A stretch of DNA of 64,000 nucleotides from Cavia porcellus (GCF_034190915.1 NW_026947496.1:29384001-29448000), one strand, 5' to 3'. Numbered from the stretch's first letter, positions 38,380-50,695 are shown. Notes: generated by a model not told the origin, from the sequence alone. Program-made: numbers and translations.

Positions 38380-39775
38380 AACTGTGTCACTGAAAGCTCT
38401 GTTATTATTTTTGTTTGATATCTGAAGATATCGATGTATGAGTTGTTTTCTCTAAGCCAAAAATTTCAGTATGCAGGTTTAATTGTAGTGTTGGCACTTT
38501 GTGATAAGTAAGTGAATTCTAGGTTGCAGTTTGGCCCCTTATCTCCAAAATTTCAGCATCACTATTCCAGATCAAAAACATGAATATTAAGAACAAGATC
38601 ACAATTATCTTTTCTTCAGCCTCCTTTTTAGATCTCCTTTTCTGGTTCCTGTTTCCCCCAGTTAGAATACAAAGTGTATAAGTTCTAATGTCACACAGCC
38701 ACACCTGCTTTCCTGCCTTTGAAGCCCACCATTGGTTTACACTAAGATCTTTTTATTTACCAGGGAAAAGATATAACCTCGGAAGACAACCTTTCAAAGT
38801 CAATAAAATGATAGTTGAGAAATACTTGCTCAACTTTTATTGGTTCCTGGGAACAGGCAAATCTTCCTTTTCCCTTTCTGACCAGTCCAGTATTTAATCT
38901 TCTGAGTCACCAGACTGTGGCATGGCCCGATACCCTCCCCAGTCTGTAGTGGAAATGGAAATTCCTACCCAAAGAGATAAAACTGTGCCTGACACAAAAA
39001 AAGTTCCCTCTTTTTCTTTCTTGTTGTCTTTGATGGACCTGTAAAGGAAACCAAAAGGAGAGAACCTTTCCAGACCATAAAGTACTAAAAGGAGAAAACT
39101 GGAAAGCACAGGGCCACCTGTGGACATCTTAAGTTTTACAAAAAGGCTGATGGGTACTAATGGAAAAATCAAACACAGGACAAGGAAACAGCAGTCTGGG
39201 GTTATGTGAGTGAAGATATTTAAGCAAAGCTGAAGATTTGGCCCAAGTAAATACGTGCTAAGAATGCCAGGAACTGGAAATGAGAACAACAGCAAAGGGC
39301 CAGAGGTCAGACTGTGGCTGTATATTCAGAGAAGGACCAGAAACTAGAGTTACTTGGTGAACTAGCCAAGAGTGATGAGCAGGAGTTGAAGAGGCCACCA
39401 AGATGCAGATTACTGGGTCTTCAAGTTCATGATAATGTAGGATTTTACACCCAGGGAAAGACAGGGGTGGAAGGTATGGAACAGGTAAGAGACAGCATCT
39501 GACTTTTCTTTTAGCAGCATCGTACTGGCTGCCGGTTGCAGGACCAATCGTAACAGTGCGGTGGGAAGGAGGCCTGGACTTCAGTGGCCACAGAGAAAGT
39601 GGGGGAGAAACCATCTGCTTCTGGATATATTGTAAATAAATAGCAAGAGGCTTACCATTTTTTTTCTATTGTGTATTTATCTTTAGTAGTAAGGGAAAAG
39701 AAGCTCCTTGGTTTTAAAGGAACCAAGTGTCAGGGACAAGATTGTCCCACTTAATAACACTACAAAAACCACAAA
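38380..39775. other. Intergenic DNA with two overlapping reverse frames
   Basis: Reverse frames at 38894-39295 (133 codons) and 39258-39614 (118 codons) overlap. The first is rich in Leu, Phe and Ser, but I recognise no domain, signal or neighbour that supports a gene. Confidence 0.3.
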
Positions 39776-39780
39776 TATAA

Positions 39781-39930
39781 GCAGGCATGGTGGTGCACAG
39801 TTAAAATGCCAGCACTGGAGAAGTCAAACCAAGAGGATTATAGCACGTTTAAGGCCTGCCTGGGCTACATAGTAAGTTCAAGTCCAGTTTGAGCTACAAA
39901 ATGAGACACTGTCTCAAAAAGCTATAAAAT
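39781..39930 (+). repeat. B1-type SINE
   Basis: GCAGGCATGGTGGTGCACAG to GAGACACTGTCTC. Confidence 0.85.
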
Positions 39931-40022
39931 AATTTTGAAACACAGAAAATATCATTTTGTATGTATTACAAGGAGTAAAGAATAACCCAGTACATTCCAG
40001 CTGGATAAAGTTTCATTCCACC

Positions 40023-40023
<1 letters not shown>

Positions 40024-40065
<42 letters not shown>
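40024..40065 (+). repeat. (CA)n microsatellite
   Basis: About 20 perfect CA units. Confidence 0.97.
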
Positions 40066-40067
<2 letters not shown>

Positions 40068-40929
40068 TGCCTTGAAGTATTTGTTGTACAAATATCCGAT
40101 AAATGTTTAAAATACTCCAAGCTAAAAAGACAAGGACTTTAAAAATGAGCGTACTCCTTTTACCTTCTTCTTAAGAAAGGGAAAGTGGGGAAGGCAGAGG
40201 AAGCGGGTAGATAAAACTGCTCAGATGCCCATCGTGTCAAATAGCTCTGACTCTTCCTTGAGGAAAAAGCAAAATATACAAACCACATCATCCAATTCCT
40301 GAAGGCCTCATGTTGGCTTGCGATTCAATCTGAATTCCCTCCTACCCTAAACCTTCATTTCCAAGATTAAATGAATCAAAGTTTACAAAGCATGTTTAGG
40401 CCACTTATACTACAAGTAAAATTCAAAAGCAGATACTGCCTCAAAAACCATGCTTCTTATCTTTCAGTCTTCATGAGCTATGGGAGAACCACATGCCTAA
40501 CCAAAATGTATTTCAGAAACATTTTTCTAAAGCCTCAATCCCAGGCACAAGGTTAGAAACTGCTGAAAAGACTCCATTGCCTTAAACACTTGTAAAACAG
40601 CCTTGGTTCCCACTAAGGACAGATTGATCAAGTGAAGGTGTTTTTACCAAGTAGTTTGTGTTCTCCACTGTTTTTCTCATCTTACCTGTATCCTATATAG
40701 GGGAAGACTTTTTCAGAGAGATCCTCTTTATGATTCTGCAAATGTTGTCACTGTACTCTGTATAGAAAACTCCTTTCTACAGTGTACTATAAAGTGAAAA
40801 CGGGTGACAGTGAAATTCTGTGGGATTGTGTGATAAAATTAAGATGCAAGTAGCAGCAAATGATCAAAGGAAAAGTAAATAGACACTGGACAGCTTGAAA
40901 AAGATTTTCCATTAAAATTAATTCAACTG

Positions 40930-41081
40930 AGCCGGTCGTGATGTCTCACGCCTGTAATCCCAGCACTCGGGAGGCTGAGGCAGGAGGATCGTTTCGAGTT
41001 CGAGACCAGCCTGGACTAAAAAGAGAGCTCAAGGCCAGCCTGAAATGCATAGCGAGACCCCGTTTCAAAAAAAGACAAAAA
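40930..41081 (+). repeat. Young B1-type SINE with 17-bp target-site duplication
   Basis: GCCGGTCGTGATGTCTCACG to GCGAGACCCCGTTTC and its tail. It is flanked by AAAATTAATTCAACTGA at 40914-40930 and 41082-41098, a perfect duplication. CpG sites are largely preserved, so the insertion is recent. Confidence 0.9.
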
Positions 41082-41149
41082 AAAATTAATTCAACTGAAA
41101 TATAAGGGCATTTCCGTTTGCAGATTGGCGATGGCGGGTAGAAGAGCCA

Positions 41150-41480
41150 CAAACTGAAAGAAGCGTAACACTAGGTGTGGGCAGGGAGCTTTAAAGCCTG
41201 GGAACCGTACACCCCCCACCCCCGGCAAGGGACAGCACCGATCGCTGGGCCTCGTTTCTAAGATTCCAACTTCGCTTGCTCAGCCTTGCGGGGTTTACCG
41301 GAAGAGCCTCGGCTGCGAGGGGAGCCTAAGGGATTGCCGCCAATGAGCAAGTGCCAGTCTGCTGAATTTCAAGCAGCTGCTCAATCTCTGGACCTCTAAA
41401 CTCTATAAAATGAGGCCCGAACACACGTACAACCATCGACAGGGAAAGAGTCTAAAACCTCACTCCCACAACAGTGGAAG
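41150..41480. other. GC-rich segment beside tRNA-Ser
   Basis: CpG-containing DNA including CTCTATAAAATGAGGCC near 41400. It lies 3' of the minus-strand tRNA-Ser gene. It may be a small promoter, but no transcript can be assigned. Confidence 0.3.
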
Positions 41481-41486
41481 ACTAAC

Positions 41487-41568
41487 CGACGAGGGTGGGA
41501 TTCGAACCCACGCGTGCAGAGCACAATGGATTAGCAGTCCATCGCCTTAACCACTCGGCCACCTCGTC
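41487..41568 (-). tRNA. tRNA-Ser-GCT: tRNA-Ser (GCT)
   Basis: An 82-nt class II tRNA with a long variable arm. Minus strand: GACGAGGTGGCCGAGTGG, anticodon GCT in GGACTGCTAATCC, variable arm GTGCTCTGCAC, T-arm CGTGGGTTCGAATCCC. All stems pair. A TTTT run near 41453 on that strand can terminate Pol III. It decodes AGC/AGU. Confidence 0.97.
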
Positions 41569-41599
41569 GCTACTGGAATATCTTCCAGATAGTTTTATG

Positions 41600-42940
41600 G
41601 CTCTTAATCGAATAGTTGTTTGCGTTTTCTTTTGTGGATTTTTTTCTGCCTTCCTTTTTGAGGAAATAGAACTTCATTTCACAACTTCTATTGTTTTATC
41701 GCATGATTTTATTGATGAAAACAATCTCTTCATTCTCTTTTAATGGCCCTCTTACTTTGATAAGGAAAACAAAGGAGTTTGGGAGAAAGGGCAGATCTGA
41801 GTACAACAAAGTACTGTGCTTTTCCCTCGGGGGAAAAAGACCAGAGAAATCAACCGAGGGGTTTATGGGGTTTATGACTGCCTTTGTTTTTAAATTCATT
41901 TTACATATTGTCGTTTCTACGTCGCCATGAATAGTAGGAGCATCTCTGAAGCCTCCTGGAAAGCACCGAGGCAAGGTTCTCAAAAGGATGCCAGTCAGGC
42001 GACACTGGTGCCACTTAGAGACACACGCCTGGCCTCTGTGAAGCCCATGGGGTTATTGTGAAGAACTGAGGGAAATTCAGGTTGGTTTCCAACGTCAGAC
42101 CACAGATTTGGATTTTATCATGCAGAACTATGGGCCTTGCGGGGGGTCGGGAGTGTTTTATTTTGTACAGGTAAGTGTGACAAAAATGATAATTTGGTAT
42201 TAGCCTTTAGTATTCCTGTTATCTATTTCTGTGACCAGCAAAAGACCACCCAAGGATCCTTTGCTGCCAGGTCAATTGAGTCTGTTACTTCTGTGACTGC
42301 AGAGAACACCCCATGAGAAAGAGATCTCAGTAAAAAGTTACTTTAAAGGTTACTGTAGCGTTTGTGTTCCTGTGGGGTAGCTCAGAGAAGGTGTATCAAA
42401 GCAGCAGTGTCTAGATTGGATGCTATCAGGAAAAAAAGGCAAAATCCAATTACTGGGTATCTGGGTAAATTGTACCAAAGAGAAGATTAGAATAGAACAA
42501 AGTTATAGTCATAAAAGCATTGGTCTCTCCTGTGTTAAATAGGGATGTGTGCTATTTTGGTGTTTGCGCAGTAACATTTCTCTATCATCTGTGCTTAGTC
42601 AGGGTTATAAAATGTTGTTTAATTGTTTCTATCTCATTTCATCATAATCAGAAAGGTCAGTCTGATATTGAAGTTCTGAGATTATGTTCCACAGGAAAAC
42701 CCCAATGGTCTGGGAGCAAGGGTCAGGCTGGCTCTGACCAGTCCCTGGCCTCGTGAGTAGGGTCACAAAGGACCCCTTTTTCTTTCTCATTTGTAATCAG
42801 TATCATTATTTTTTAAATTACTTGTGTGTATGTTACAATGTGATGTAATATAAAACAAATAAAATAGCGAGGATGAAAGACAAACAAAGATAAAATGTGG
42901 AATATATTCACAGTTCAAAACAGATACCTCAGGCTAGAGT
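41600..42940. other. Unassigned intergenic DNA
   Basis: No gene or confident repeat family. Frames of up to 95 codons at about 41.7-42.0 kb overlap on both strands and are not recognisable. Confidence 0.4.
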
Positions 42941-42944
42941 CAGG

Positions 42945-43080
42945 CAAGGTGGTGGACACCTGGACCGCCAGCACCCTGGGAGGCTGAACACCTGACCGCC
43001 AGCACCCTGGGAGGCTGAAACAAGTTTGTAAATTCAAGCCCAGTGGGGCGATTTACTCACTTAGCAGGACACTGACTCAA
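42945..43080 (+). repeat. B1-type SINE with internal 31-bp duplication
   Basis: ACACCTGGACCGCCAGCACC, then CTGGGAGGCTGA, is repeated almost exactly at 42957-42988 and 42989-43019. Confidence 0.75.
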
Positions 43081-43092
43081 AAAGGGGGGGGG

Positions 43093-43150
43093 GGGTGTAC
43101 CTCAGTGCAAAGGCCCTCGGTTTGATCCCTGGTACTGCAAAAAGAATAAA
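43093..43150 (+). repeat. ID-type SINE fragment
   Basis: A G run, then GTACCTCAGTGCAAAGGCCC and GTTTGATCCCTGGTACTGC. Confidence 0.65.
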
Positions 43151-43159
43151 ATAAAGAAA

Positions 43160-44670
43160 ATTTTAAAATTAAGCTAAAACAGGCGAAATACATAGTTACA
43201 TCCTTAAAACCTTAAATAGAAACTATAAACTGTTTCTGGAAAGAAAAAACACATTATTTGGTCTTAGGATTTATAAAACATAATAAACAAACTCAGGCCT
43301 AGGGTCCATTGGTTCTTCATTCATTCAATCTTTGATATTTATTGAGCATCCCACATGCGCCAGTCAGTGTTCTAACAGCAGGAGTATACACCTCACACAA
43401 TGTTTCCTGCTCTGATGATAGTTAAGTAAAAACCAAAAGATACAGTATGTCAGAGGTGGTAGATGTGTTGGGATAGTAGCAACTTGAACAGAACGGTCAG
43501 GAAAAGTTTAGCCGACTGGTTCTCACACTGCACTGCATGCTTGAGTCCACAGGGAACTTTTGAGAAATATTTATGTCAGCCATTATTCCTAGAGATTCTG
43601 TTCCACGTGCTCAGAAATGATATGAGAATAACAGCAGTTAAGAACTTAAATGCTGGCTTAATTATAACAGAAAATATAAAGGAAAACTTAAAAAAATAAA
43701 TAAAAGCTGAGGCAGAGATCATGTTCCCAACTAGAAAGTACAGGGGACCAGCTTTCGGTACAGCAAAAGAATGTACCTGTGAAATACTAGGCAAGGTTCA
43801 TTATGGCCTCCGCTCTTTGTGTTATTTAAACCCCAGTGAAGTAGGCACATTTCTTGTACAACCCCTTCCCTTGAGTGTAGGCTGAACTTTGGGCCTTGCT
43901 CCTAACTGGAAGGCTACTGAAAGTGTGATTGGATGATCAGCATGTATCTATCTAACAATAGAACAGAATATTCCTTCTCAGTCCACGTACTTTGATTGAA
44001 CAAGCTGTCACACAAGTGAGAACCACACAGGGAGAAAGTGAGAGTGGACCTCAGTTCACAGCCAGCAAGTGATGGAGACTCATGGTCCAGGGACTGCTAC
44101 GAAGTTATGCCGGGGATCAAACACATAAACTTGGAAATGGATCCTGCCCAGTTGAGGCCAGCGACAGCTACAATCCAGCCAACACCTTGACCTCAGACTG
44201 TTAAGCATCCTGAAGTAGAGAACACAGTGACATTGTTGTTCGAGTTCTTTCTATCATGCTGTGACCAGCATAAGCAAAGGCAGGCTGAACATTAGCTCTC
44301 AGAAAAGGCCGATATCCATGATGGAAGCTAAATATGTCAGAAGGAGTATGGAGGATTTTTTCTGGAACACTTTAGAGGTCAGAGCAGTTCCTGGAGCTCT
44401 TGCTTTATTGTCATTGAGCACACTGAAGTAGACATTTTGAACTGTTGCAAGTTAACAGAAAGAATTTGGGGTTCCATGGGTTACAGTCCAAAAATCATAA
44501 ACCAAACTTTTAAAGAAAGACTTGTATACTATTGCATCGGCTCAGTAGAACTGGAAATTATTTCAGGAATAGACTCAATCTAAGGAGGAGCATTAACAGA
44601 AATTGGTGTATGGGGACAATGGAACTTCTCAGATGGTTAGGCTTCTGCCCCTGACTCATAATTAACTTAC
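43160..44670. other. Unassigned intergenic DNA
   Basis: Nothing I can assign with confidence. The 44220-44400 part is mildly reminiscent of rodent LTR sequence. Confidence 0.35.
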
Positions 44671-44674
44671 AGGG

Positions 44675-44785
44675 GTGAGCATTTGAGAAACTGAGGCATA
44701 GGATCTCAATGATTTCCATGGTAGCCTGGGATACAAAGTTCAAGGCCGGCCTGGACTACCTAGAGAGGCCCTGTCGCATAAAAAT
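44675..44785 (+). repeat. B1-type SINE, 5' truncated and diverged
   Basis: Right-half text GGTAGCCTGGGATACAAAGT, then CAAGGCCGGCCTGGACTACC. Confidence 0.65.
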
Positions 44786-44799
44786 AACCAAACAAAGGA

Positions 44800-45840
44800 A
44801 CAAAAAATAACTTACAGGTATCCCATTAACTTCAAGTACCACCAAAGCAAACACTGGCATCAAGAGGCGAGAGTGTGGGTGGGTGGTAGTGCAGGTGACA
44901 GGGAAAGAACATTCCAGAGCCAGAGGAGTGCAGCTGGGGGAAGCAGCTGGAGTGGACTCCAGGTGGCAGAAGTGCAAGGGGGAGCACGTGCAGGTGCATG
45001 CCAGGTCACCAGAACTGAGACAAAGGCCACAGAGATCTGAAATTCAGGCCCAAACCGCAAAATCATAAATCCCTTGAAAGTAGATCATTACTGAAAGACT
45101 GATATGCACTTTTAAAACAGTAATTAGTATTTCTGCTAATGTAGGAATTATGTTATTTTAAAATGTTGAGATGGTGCCTCTAATGAGTACAAATCCTGGA
45201 TCCTCTAAGATTTATACAACTCTGCTTGCTATATGGCCCAATAGTTCTAGGATGGTGTTAGTACCTAGAGGTCAGTAGAAAACTTTAAGCTTCAGTAAAG
45301 GAAGAAAGCAGAAGCTATAAAACCTAAACCACCACCCATACAGAGATTCTAACCTACCAGGAATTCTGGGCAAAAAAAAAATCCAAATCACATATCTAGT
45401 GAGAGGGGAACCAGGGTTGCAATTTCAGAGATACATGAAGAGATTTTTCCGCAGGCCAGAGACTCCGCGTTGGTTTGGAGGAAGTAATTGGCACTACTGG
45501 CAGCCTAGCAGATGCACCCAGAGTGTATTGTGGGAAAATCACAGGGGAAAAGCCCCAAATGTTTCCGAGGGCTTGAAGAGGCTGAGATTCAAATTGTTGA
45601 ATTCAGCCTAGCACGCCAAACATAATATATGGGAACGTTATGTACAAGAGGCTGGCTATTAAAATTCTTATGTATATTTTTGCATCTGAAAAGGCATACT
45701 GGGACAGTGTTTGATCCAGGAGCTTAAGCACCCTGACCACATGGTTACTTTCCATAAGGCGGAATTGAGAGTTATTGAAGCTTCTCTGGAGGAGCCAGCA
45801 TTGGCGATTTGTTGGGAGGATATATGTTACAGTATCAAAA
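44800..45840. other. Unassigned intergenic DNA
   Basis: No recognisable gene; several short overlapping frames. Confidence 0.4.
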
Positions 45841-45848
45841 TTTATACA

Positions 45849-45920
45849 AGGTCCCACCGAGATTTGAACTCGGATCGCTGGATTCAAAGTCCAGAGTGCT
45901 AACCATTACACCATGGGGCC
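45849..45920 (-). tRNA. tRNA-Gln-TTG: tRNA-Gln (TTG)
   Basis: A 72-nt tRNA. Minus strand: GGCCCCATGGTGTAATGG, anticodon TTG in CTGGACTTTGAATCCAG, T-arm CCGAGTTCAAATCTCGG, acceptor end TGGGACCT. It matches the canonical mammalian Gln-TTG pattern and decodes CAA. Confidence 0.97.
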
Positions 45921-45929
45921 AGCAGTGAC

Positions 45930-47140
45930 AAACTTTCCTGGCACCTTATAGACACCGAATGTGCTAGAAGCCAGGCTAGTGCAATTGGAATGATTCTATT
46001 CTGGGATCTAAAGTATATTTATGTTCTGGGATTTCAAGAAAACCACGAAATTGTTCCAACCCTGCCCAAGGGGAATCTTATAATGGATGGATGTCCCTTG
46101 CAAAATCAAAACTGCATTTGCTGAATCTTTAACCTGGTCCTTATATAAAAGTAAATGCCTTAGGACACTTACAGGTATGCAAGATGCAAGAAGAAAGCTA
46201 AAAAATGAGATGCCAGAAATTTACTGGCAGTTCCGATAATAAGATGAAAATTTTTTACTGTATATTTAAATCTTTCCTTACTTGCATTTCCTAATGGATC
46301 GGTTGTTCATATAATATTAATAAGCTAAATCTTATTATATTTATTTTGTTCTTTTTGCATTATAGCAACAATATCTATAATGTGTTAGGAAAAGAAATGC
46401 AAAATTTTATGAGACAAAAAATTTTTAAAATAAGATGAAACCAAAATCTAAAAACAACTGCTAAAACTCTTATCTAGTATTTGCTCTGTGCAATTCTGGT
46501 CTCTGGAAGTGGGAAGATAGCCCGATTTAGCACGGAAAAAAGACTGGAAGTATTTGTTTGCTTTGATTAATGCTGAGACACAGATCAAATATCATCACAA
46601 GTAGAATAGTGATACACTGGATGTATCCAAATTCTTAGAAGAATGTCCAGGAACAGCAGTTGAAGACAGAAGAGGTTTCAGATCTCAGACAGAAACTAGG
46701 TTTTAGAAGTAAGACAAGAGCCATCTGTTGGATAGGAAAACGGCAATTCCAAAGGAATTTTTAAAAAAACTTTTTTCAGAACATGCAGTATATAATCTTC
46801 TTGGGGAATAAGTACATGTACATAATATGCATTGGTTCTTTTTTTTTTAAACCCTCTTCTCCCTTGCCTCTTGACCTCTTCCCTCCTCCTCTAAATACCT
46901 TTGCTCCATTTTCATTCTTGTTGACATTATTAAAATATTGAGGATTTTAAAGTTACAATCTGAACTGTTTCCAACACATTGACAGAGTCTCACAAACTCC
47001 TAATGATGCTAGATACAGATGGGTGCCTGAGAGAAATAGGATCACCTGCTTCCAATTTATATGGAGAAAAGTAATATAAGAGTGTCAGAGTGAACAGTCG
47101 GAAGAGTTTGCTGGTTTTTAATGTATTTGCAAAGAAAACA
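45930..47140. other. Unassigned AT-rich intergenic DNA
   Basis: No gene recognised. Confidence 0.45.
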
Positions 47141-47146
47141 CTCTTA

Positions 47147-47228
47147 CGTAGTCGGCAGGATTCGAACCTGCGCGGGGAGACCCCAATGGATTTCAAGTCC
47201 ATCGCCTTAACCACTCGGCCACGACTAC
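47147..47228 (-). tRNA. tRNA-Ser-TGA: tRNA-Ser (TGA)
   Basis: An 82-nt class II tRNA. Minus strand: GTAGTCGTGGCCGAGTGG, anticodon TGA in GGACTTGAAATCC, long variable arm TTGGGGTCTCCCCGCG, T-arm GCAGGTTCGAATCCTGC. TTTT lies on the same strand just beyond the 3' end. It decodes UCA. Confidence 0.97.
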
Positions 47229-47645
47229 AGCCCTTGTTCTAAGCCTTGGATATATTCCCATGAGGAGTAATACTTTCACAATTAAAAAATCCACCTTCAA
47301 ACCTGATTTCTGCAAGAATGCCACAAAGTCTCTGGAGTGCCTGTCAGTGCTATTTATAAAAAATAGATCTGTGAAAACTGAGACCTTGGCTGGAAGAGGT
47401 ACAGCGGACTGCAGCACCGGCTGATGCAAGGGAAGAAATCAACCCTTACCTGCAGTCGCTTCCAAGTCAGGCATACTGAGTAGTAGGGTCGTCTGACGCA
47501 GCCAGACTTACCATAACTGAAGGCTAGAAGTGGCCATTTCTAACAAATCACCTTGCTGATTCCTACACTGTCAGGTCTAGCCCTCAAAACTTTAACTTTA
47601 CCTAAAGTCTTTTGTTTCTAAAATCGAGGTTCCCACTAAAACTTG

Positions 47646-47717
47646 TAGCAGAGGATGGTTTCGATCCATCGACCTCTGGGTTATGGGCCCAGCACGCTTC
47701 CGCTGCGCCACTCTGCT
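47646..47717 (-). tRNA. tRNA-iMet-CAT: tRNA-iMet (CAT), second initiator copy
   Basis: A 72-nt initiator Met tRNA, identical base for base to the plus-strand copy at 32.8 kb. Anticodon CAT and the AUCGAAAC T-loop are intact. A natural TTTT terminator follows about five bases after the 3' end. It sits 417 bp from tRNA-Ser-TGA and 394 bp from tRNA-Gly, all on the minus strand. Confidence 0.98.
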
Positions 47718-48111
47718 TACGTAAGAGGAGGGTTGTCCAGCTGCATATACAAGAATGAAACTTTTGGCATGACCCCAATGCTGAATGACTTACTGTATTT
47801 TAATGATTACCACGGAGAATGGAGAGGGCAATGTACACGACTTCGCTCCACCACCACACACCAGAGGTTTAGCATTCTTCCCCGAAAAGCCAGTCTGCTG
47901 AGGTTGGGCTTCAGTGGAACTGGATGGGAATTACTTCGGATTGTTGGAAAACAACGTGCGCACTGATGGTCATAATTTATAAAAGTAAACTATACAAACC
48001 CCTTGACTCTTGGTCATCCGAGGCTAGCGAAACAATAATTACTGTAAAACTTTTTTTGTGGTTTCCTGTGGAAAACATGTCACTTTTGGGTAGAGAAACA
48101 AAACAAGTGTG

Positions 48112-48182
48112 TGCATTGGCCGGGAATCGAACCCGGGCCTCCCGCGTGGCAGGCGAGAATTCTACCACTGAACCACCAATGC
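48112..48182 (-). tRNA. tRNA-Gly-GCC: tRNA-Gly (GCC)
   Basis: A 71-nt tRNA. Minus strand: GCATTGGTGGTTCAGTGG, anticodon GCC in TCGCCTGCCACGCGG, T-arm CCCGGGTTCGATTCCCGG, and end CAATGCA. TTTT follows. It decodes GGC/GGU. Confidence 0.97.
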
Positions 48183-48494
48183 TAGCTGCTGTGAGCCGGT
48201 TCCTGTCTGACCTTATAGAGCTACATTTGTATCCTAACTACTTGTTATTAATGTTTGATTATTTCTCTGGGATTTTTCCAAAATTCAGTCAGACAAACAA
48301 CTGTCTAGGAAAATCTGTGAACCAAAAAGAAGCTGAAAGTCTACCTACATATAACCTTTGGAGGCTTTTTAAAGGTGAAAATTATGTAACAAACAAAAGT
48401 CGATCTTCACCCTTTCCTTAATATAAATCCCTAATGAAAATGAATTCTGGAATTCTCTCACTTAGGAAGCAAGTTGATTCGATTAATGTAACTG

Positions 48495-48567
48495 GAACTC
48501 AAGGCAATCCTTCTGCCTCAGCCTCCTAAATCCTGGGATTACAGACACGGGCCATCACGCCTGGCTG

Positions 48568-48598
<31 letters not shown>

Positions 48599-48600
48599 GG
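48495..48600 (-). repeat. B1-type SINE fragment, reversed, with adjacent T-tract
   Basis: TCTGCCTCAGCCTCCTAAAT through GGCCATCACGCCTGGC, then a T run of about 29. The T run lies on the head side, so it probably belongs to another element. Confidence 0.6.
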
Positions 48601-48609
48601 TCGTTTCAC

Positions 48610-49590
48610 TTTGTTGGAAATCAAATTTGACAAGAAAGGTGTTGTGCTGGTGCAAGCTGGAATGCGAGAGAAAGGCCTCTAAAAGTGCGAATTTTCAGGA
48701 ACCCCCTACAAACCTGCACCCCATTCCTCGCCCGCCTAGGAAGACCTGTCGGGTTTCCGGAGTCACCGTGGCACTTGGGAACCAAAAACCAAAGTCTCTT
48801 GGAAATGCACAGAAGAGGGGGACCCTTGCTTGTAGGTTGCCAGTTGGTTTGGCAGAAAAGTGAATGCGTAGAAAACCATTAACCAACAAGAAGTATTTTA
48901 TCGCAGTATAATTAGTTTTGGGTTTGAATTTCAGGAAAGTAATGGACTTGGATAGCTTGGATACGAAAGCCTATGCAAGCCAGGAGGCTTCCTGCGTCCC
49001 CAGTTCCTCCTGGTCTCTACCTTTTCATAGCTTTAAAATTTAGAGGCATCTTGGCAGCTGTAATTCAGTGCTTTGGAGGAAAAGAAAGTCAGGAAGTGGC
49101 CCAGCAACTCAAGAGGCTACTACTGTCTTTCCAAAATGAAGAATGTGGGCCATACACTAGGTTTCTGTAAATCCCAGCAACAGAATTGTATAATATGACA
49201 AATATCCCAAAACTTGGTCAATTATATAATGTATTAGTTCTTATCTATTCATTTGTCAACACAGCTTAGAAAAGTTGAGCTACATGCCTGAAGGCACTGA
49301 CCATGAAGTAAATTAAAATAAACAGCAGATAAATGAGGTTAGATACTGGTAGTTATTTCATGGGACTTCTTTGCAGAACTGGAAATTTAACCCAGGGTCT
49401 TCAGCACTGAGCTACAAACCCAGCTCTTTTTCGTTTTTTATCTTGAGACAAGTTCTCCCAATGTCTTTAAATTACCTAGGCTTAGCTGGCCATCAGGCCA
49501 GGACCATATGATACACTAGGAATATTTTACCTTATTTCTACTTGCAACAGAAATCGTCAACATAATGCACATAGTAAGTACTTATGTGAA
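48610..49590. other. Unassigned intergenic DNA
   Basis: The 48640-48850 part is moderately GC-rich with short frames on both strands. A reversed ID-like remnant lies at about 49385-49435. No gene is called. Confidence 0.35.
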
Positions 49591-49596
49591 AAACTA

Positions 49597-49712
49597 ATAA
49601 CCCCAGCACTTGGGATGCTGAAGCAGGAGGATCAGTTGGAGAATAGCCTAAGCTAACACAGTGAATTTGAAGCTAGCTTGAACTACACAGTGAGACCCTA
49701 TTTAAAACAAGC
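49597..49712 (+). repeat. B1-type SINE, diverged
   Basis: AACCCCAGCACTTGGGATGC to ACAGTGAGACCCTATTT. Confidence 0.75.
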
Positions 49713-49719
49713 AAATTAA

Positions 49720-50690
49720 TTAAATAATTAAAAATAAATACAAAAATATATTCTGTGATTAAGTGTGATATAACCTTTATAATGTGTGCTCTCCTTCCTC
49801 AGACTTACAGGTCGTTTGCCAAATGCTTGTTACCCAAACATCACCAAAGCTCCCAGAAAAAACAAAGCCAAGTATACTTGCAAGGGAAAACACAAACTCA
49901 AGGGTCTTCCCAAAGTTGAATTTTTACTAAGATTTTTGAAATCCAGATTTTGGTTAGTCTTACAAAATTAAGCATTTAGTTAGGATTAGGCGGGGATCAT
50001 GATTAAAATATTGATAGACAGGGGAGGAATTTGAGTACTGAAATGTAATATTGCACTTTGCTATATAATAAATTGCTCTAAAATTTTGTGTCTTAAAAAG
50101 TGCATTTACAGTGCAAAAAAAAAAAACAAGTGCATTTACTCTGGCAGGTTTTCTATGGGTCAGGCATTAAGGAGAACCTCACCTGGGCCAGGGTTTCTTA
50201 TTAGGTTGCATCGAGATGTTGGTGGAGCCGTGGTTAACGGAAGTCTCCGATGTGGCTGAAGTCATCCTGCCAGCCTGCTCCCTTGGCTGAGGGTGAAGAC
50301 ATAGCTCTTTCCCACATGTGCCTCCTTCAGTTTAGTGTCCTGATGTCACAGATGGCCTGACCAGATAAAGGGACCCAAGGGAGGACAAGGAAGAGGTTGA
50401 AGCTTTGTAGGACTTAGTAGAACCCTGCCACTTCTGTAGTTTTCTCTATACTGAAAATAAACCATTGAGTCCACACACTCTCAAGGGGAGAATTAGGCCC
50501 ATCCTCTGAAGGAAGTCTGCTTGACAGACATGGCTAAACCATACAGAGTCAGAATACTGCATGGAAACTGTCTATTGAGGAGTTTATGGGTCTTTCAAGA
50601 AATCTCTAGAATAAACAAAAAATCCTAATTCACTGATTCTGAGTTCTGAGCAAGAGTTTGCGAATGGTAACACTATGCTAAAGAAAACAC
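49720..50690. other. Unassigned intergenic DNA
   Basis: Nothing recognised. Confidence 0.4.
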
Positions 50691-50695
50691 AGAAC

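Noticed and set aside
38894..39614. Two overlapping reverse frames (133 and 118 codons)
   Set aside because: No domain, promoter or neighbour support; the hydrophobic composition alone is not evidence of a gene.
45849..48182. Single polycistronic tRNA unit
   Set aside because: Spacers of about 400-1200 bp, and T-run terminators after the genes I checked, indicate separate Pol III units.
47924..48421. 165-codon forward frame
   Set aside because: It runs antisense through the tRNA-Gly gene and has no protein similarity that I can see.
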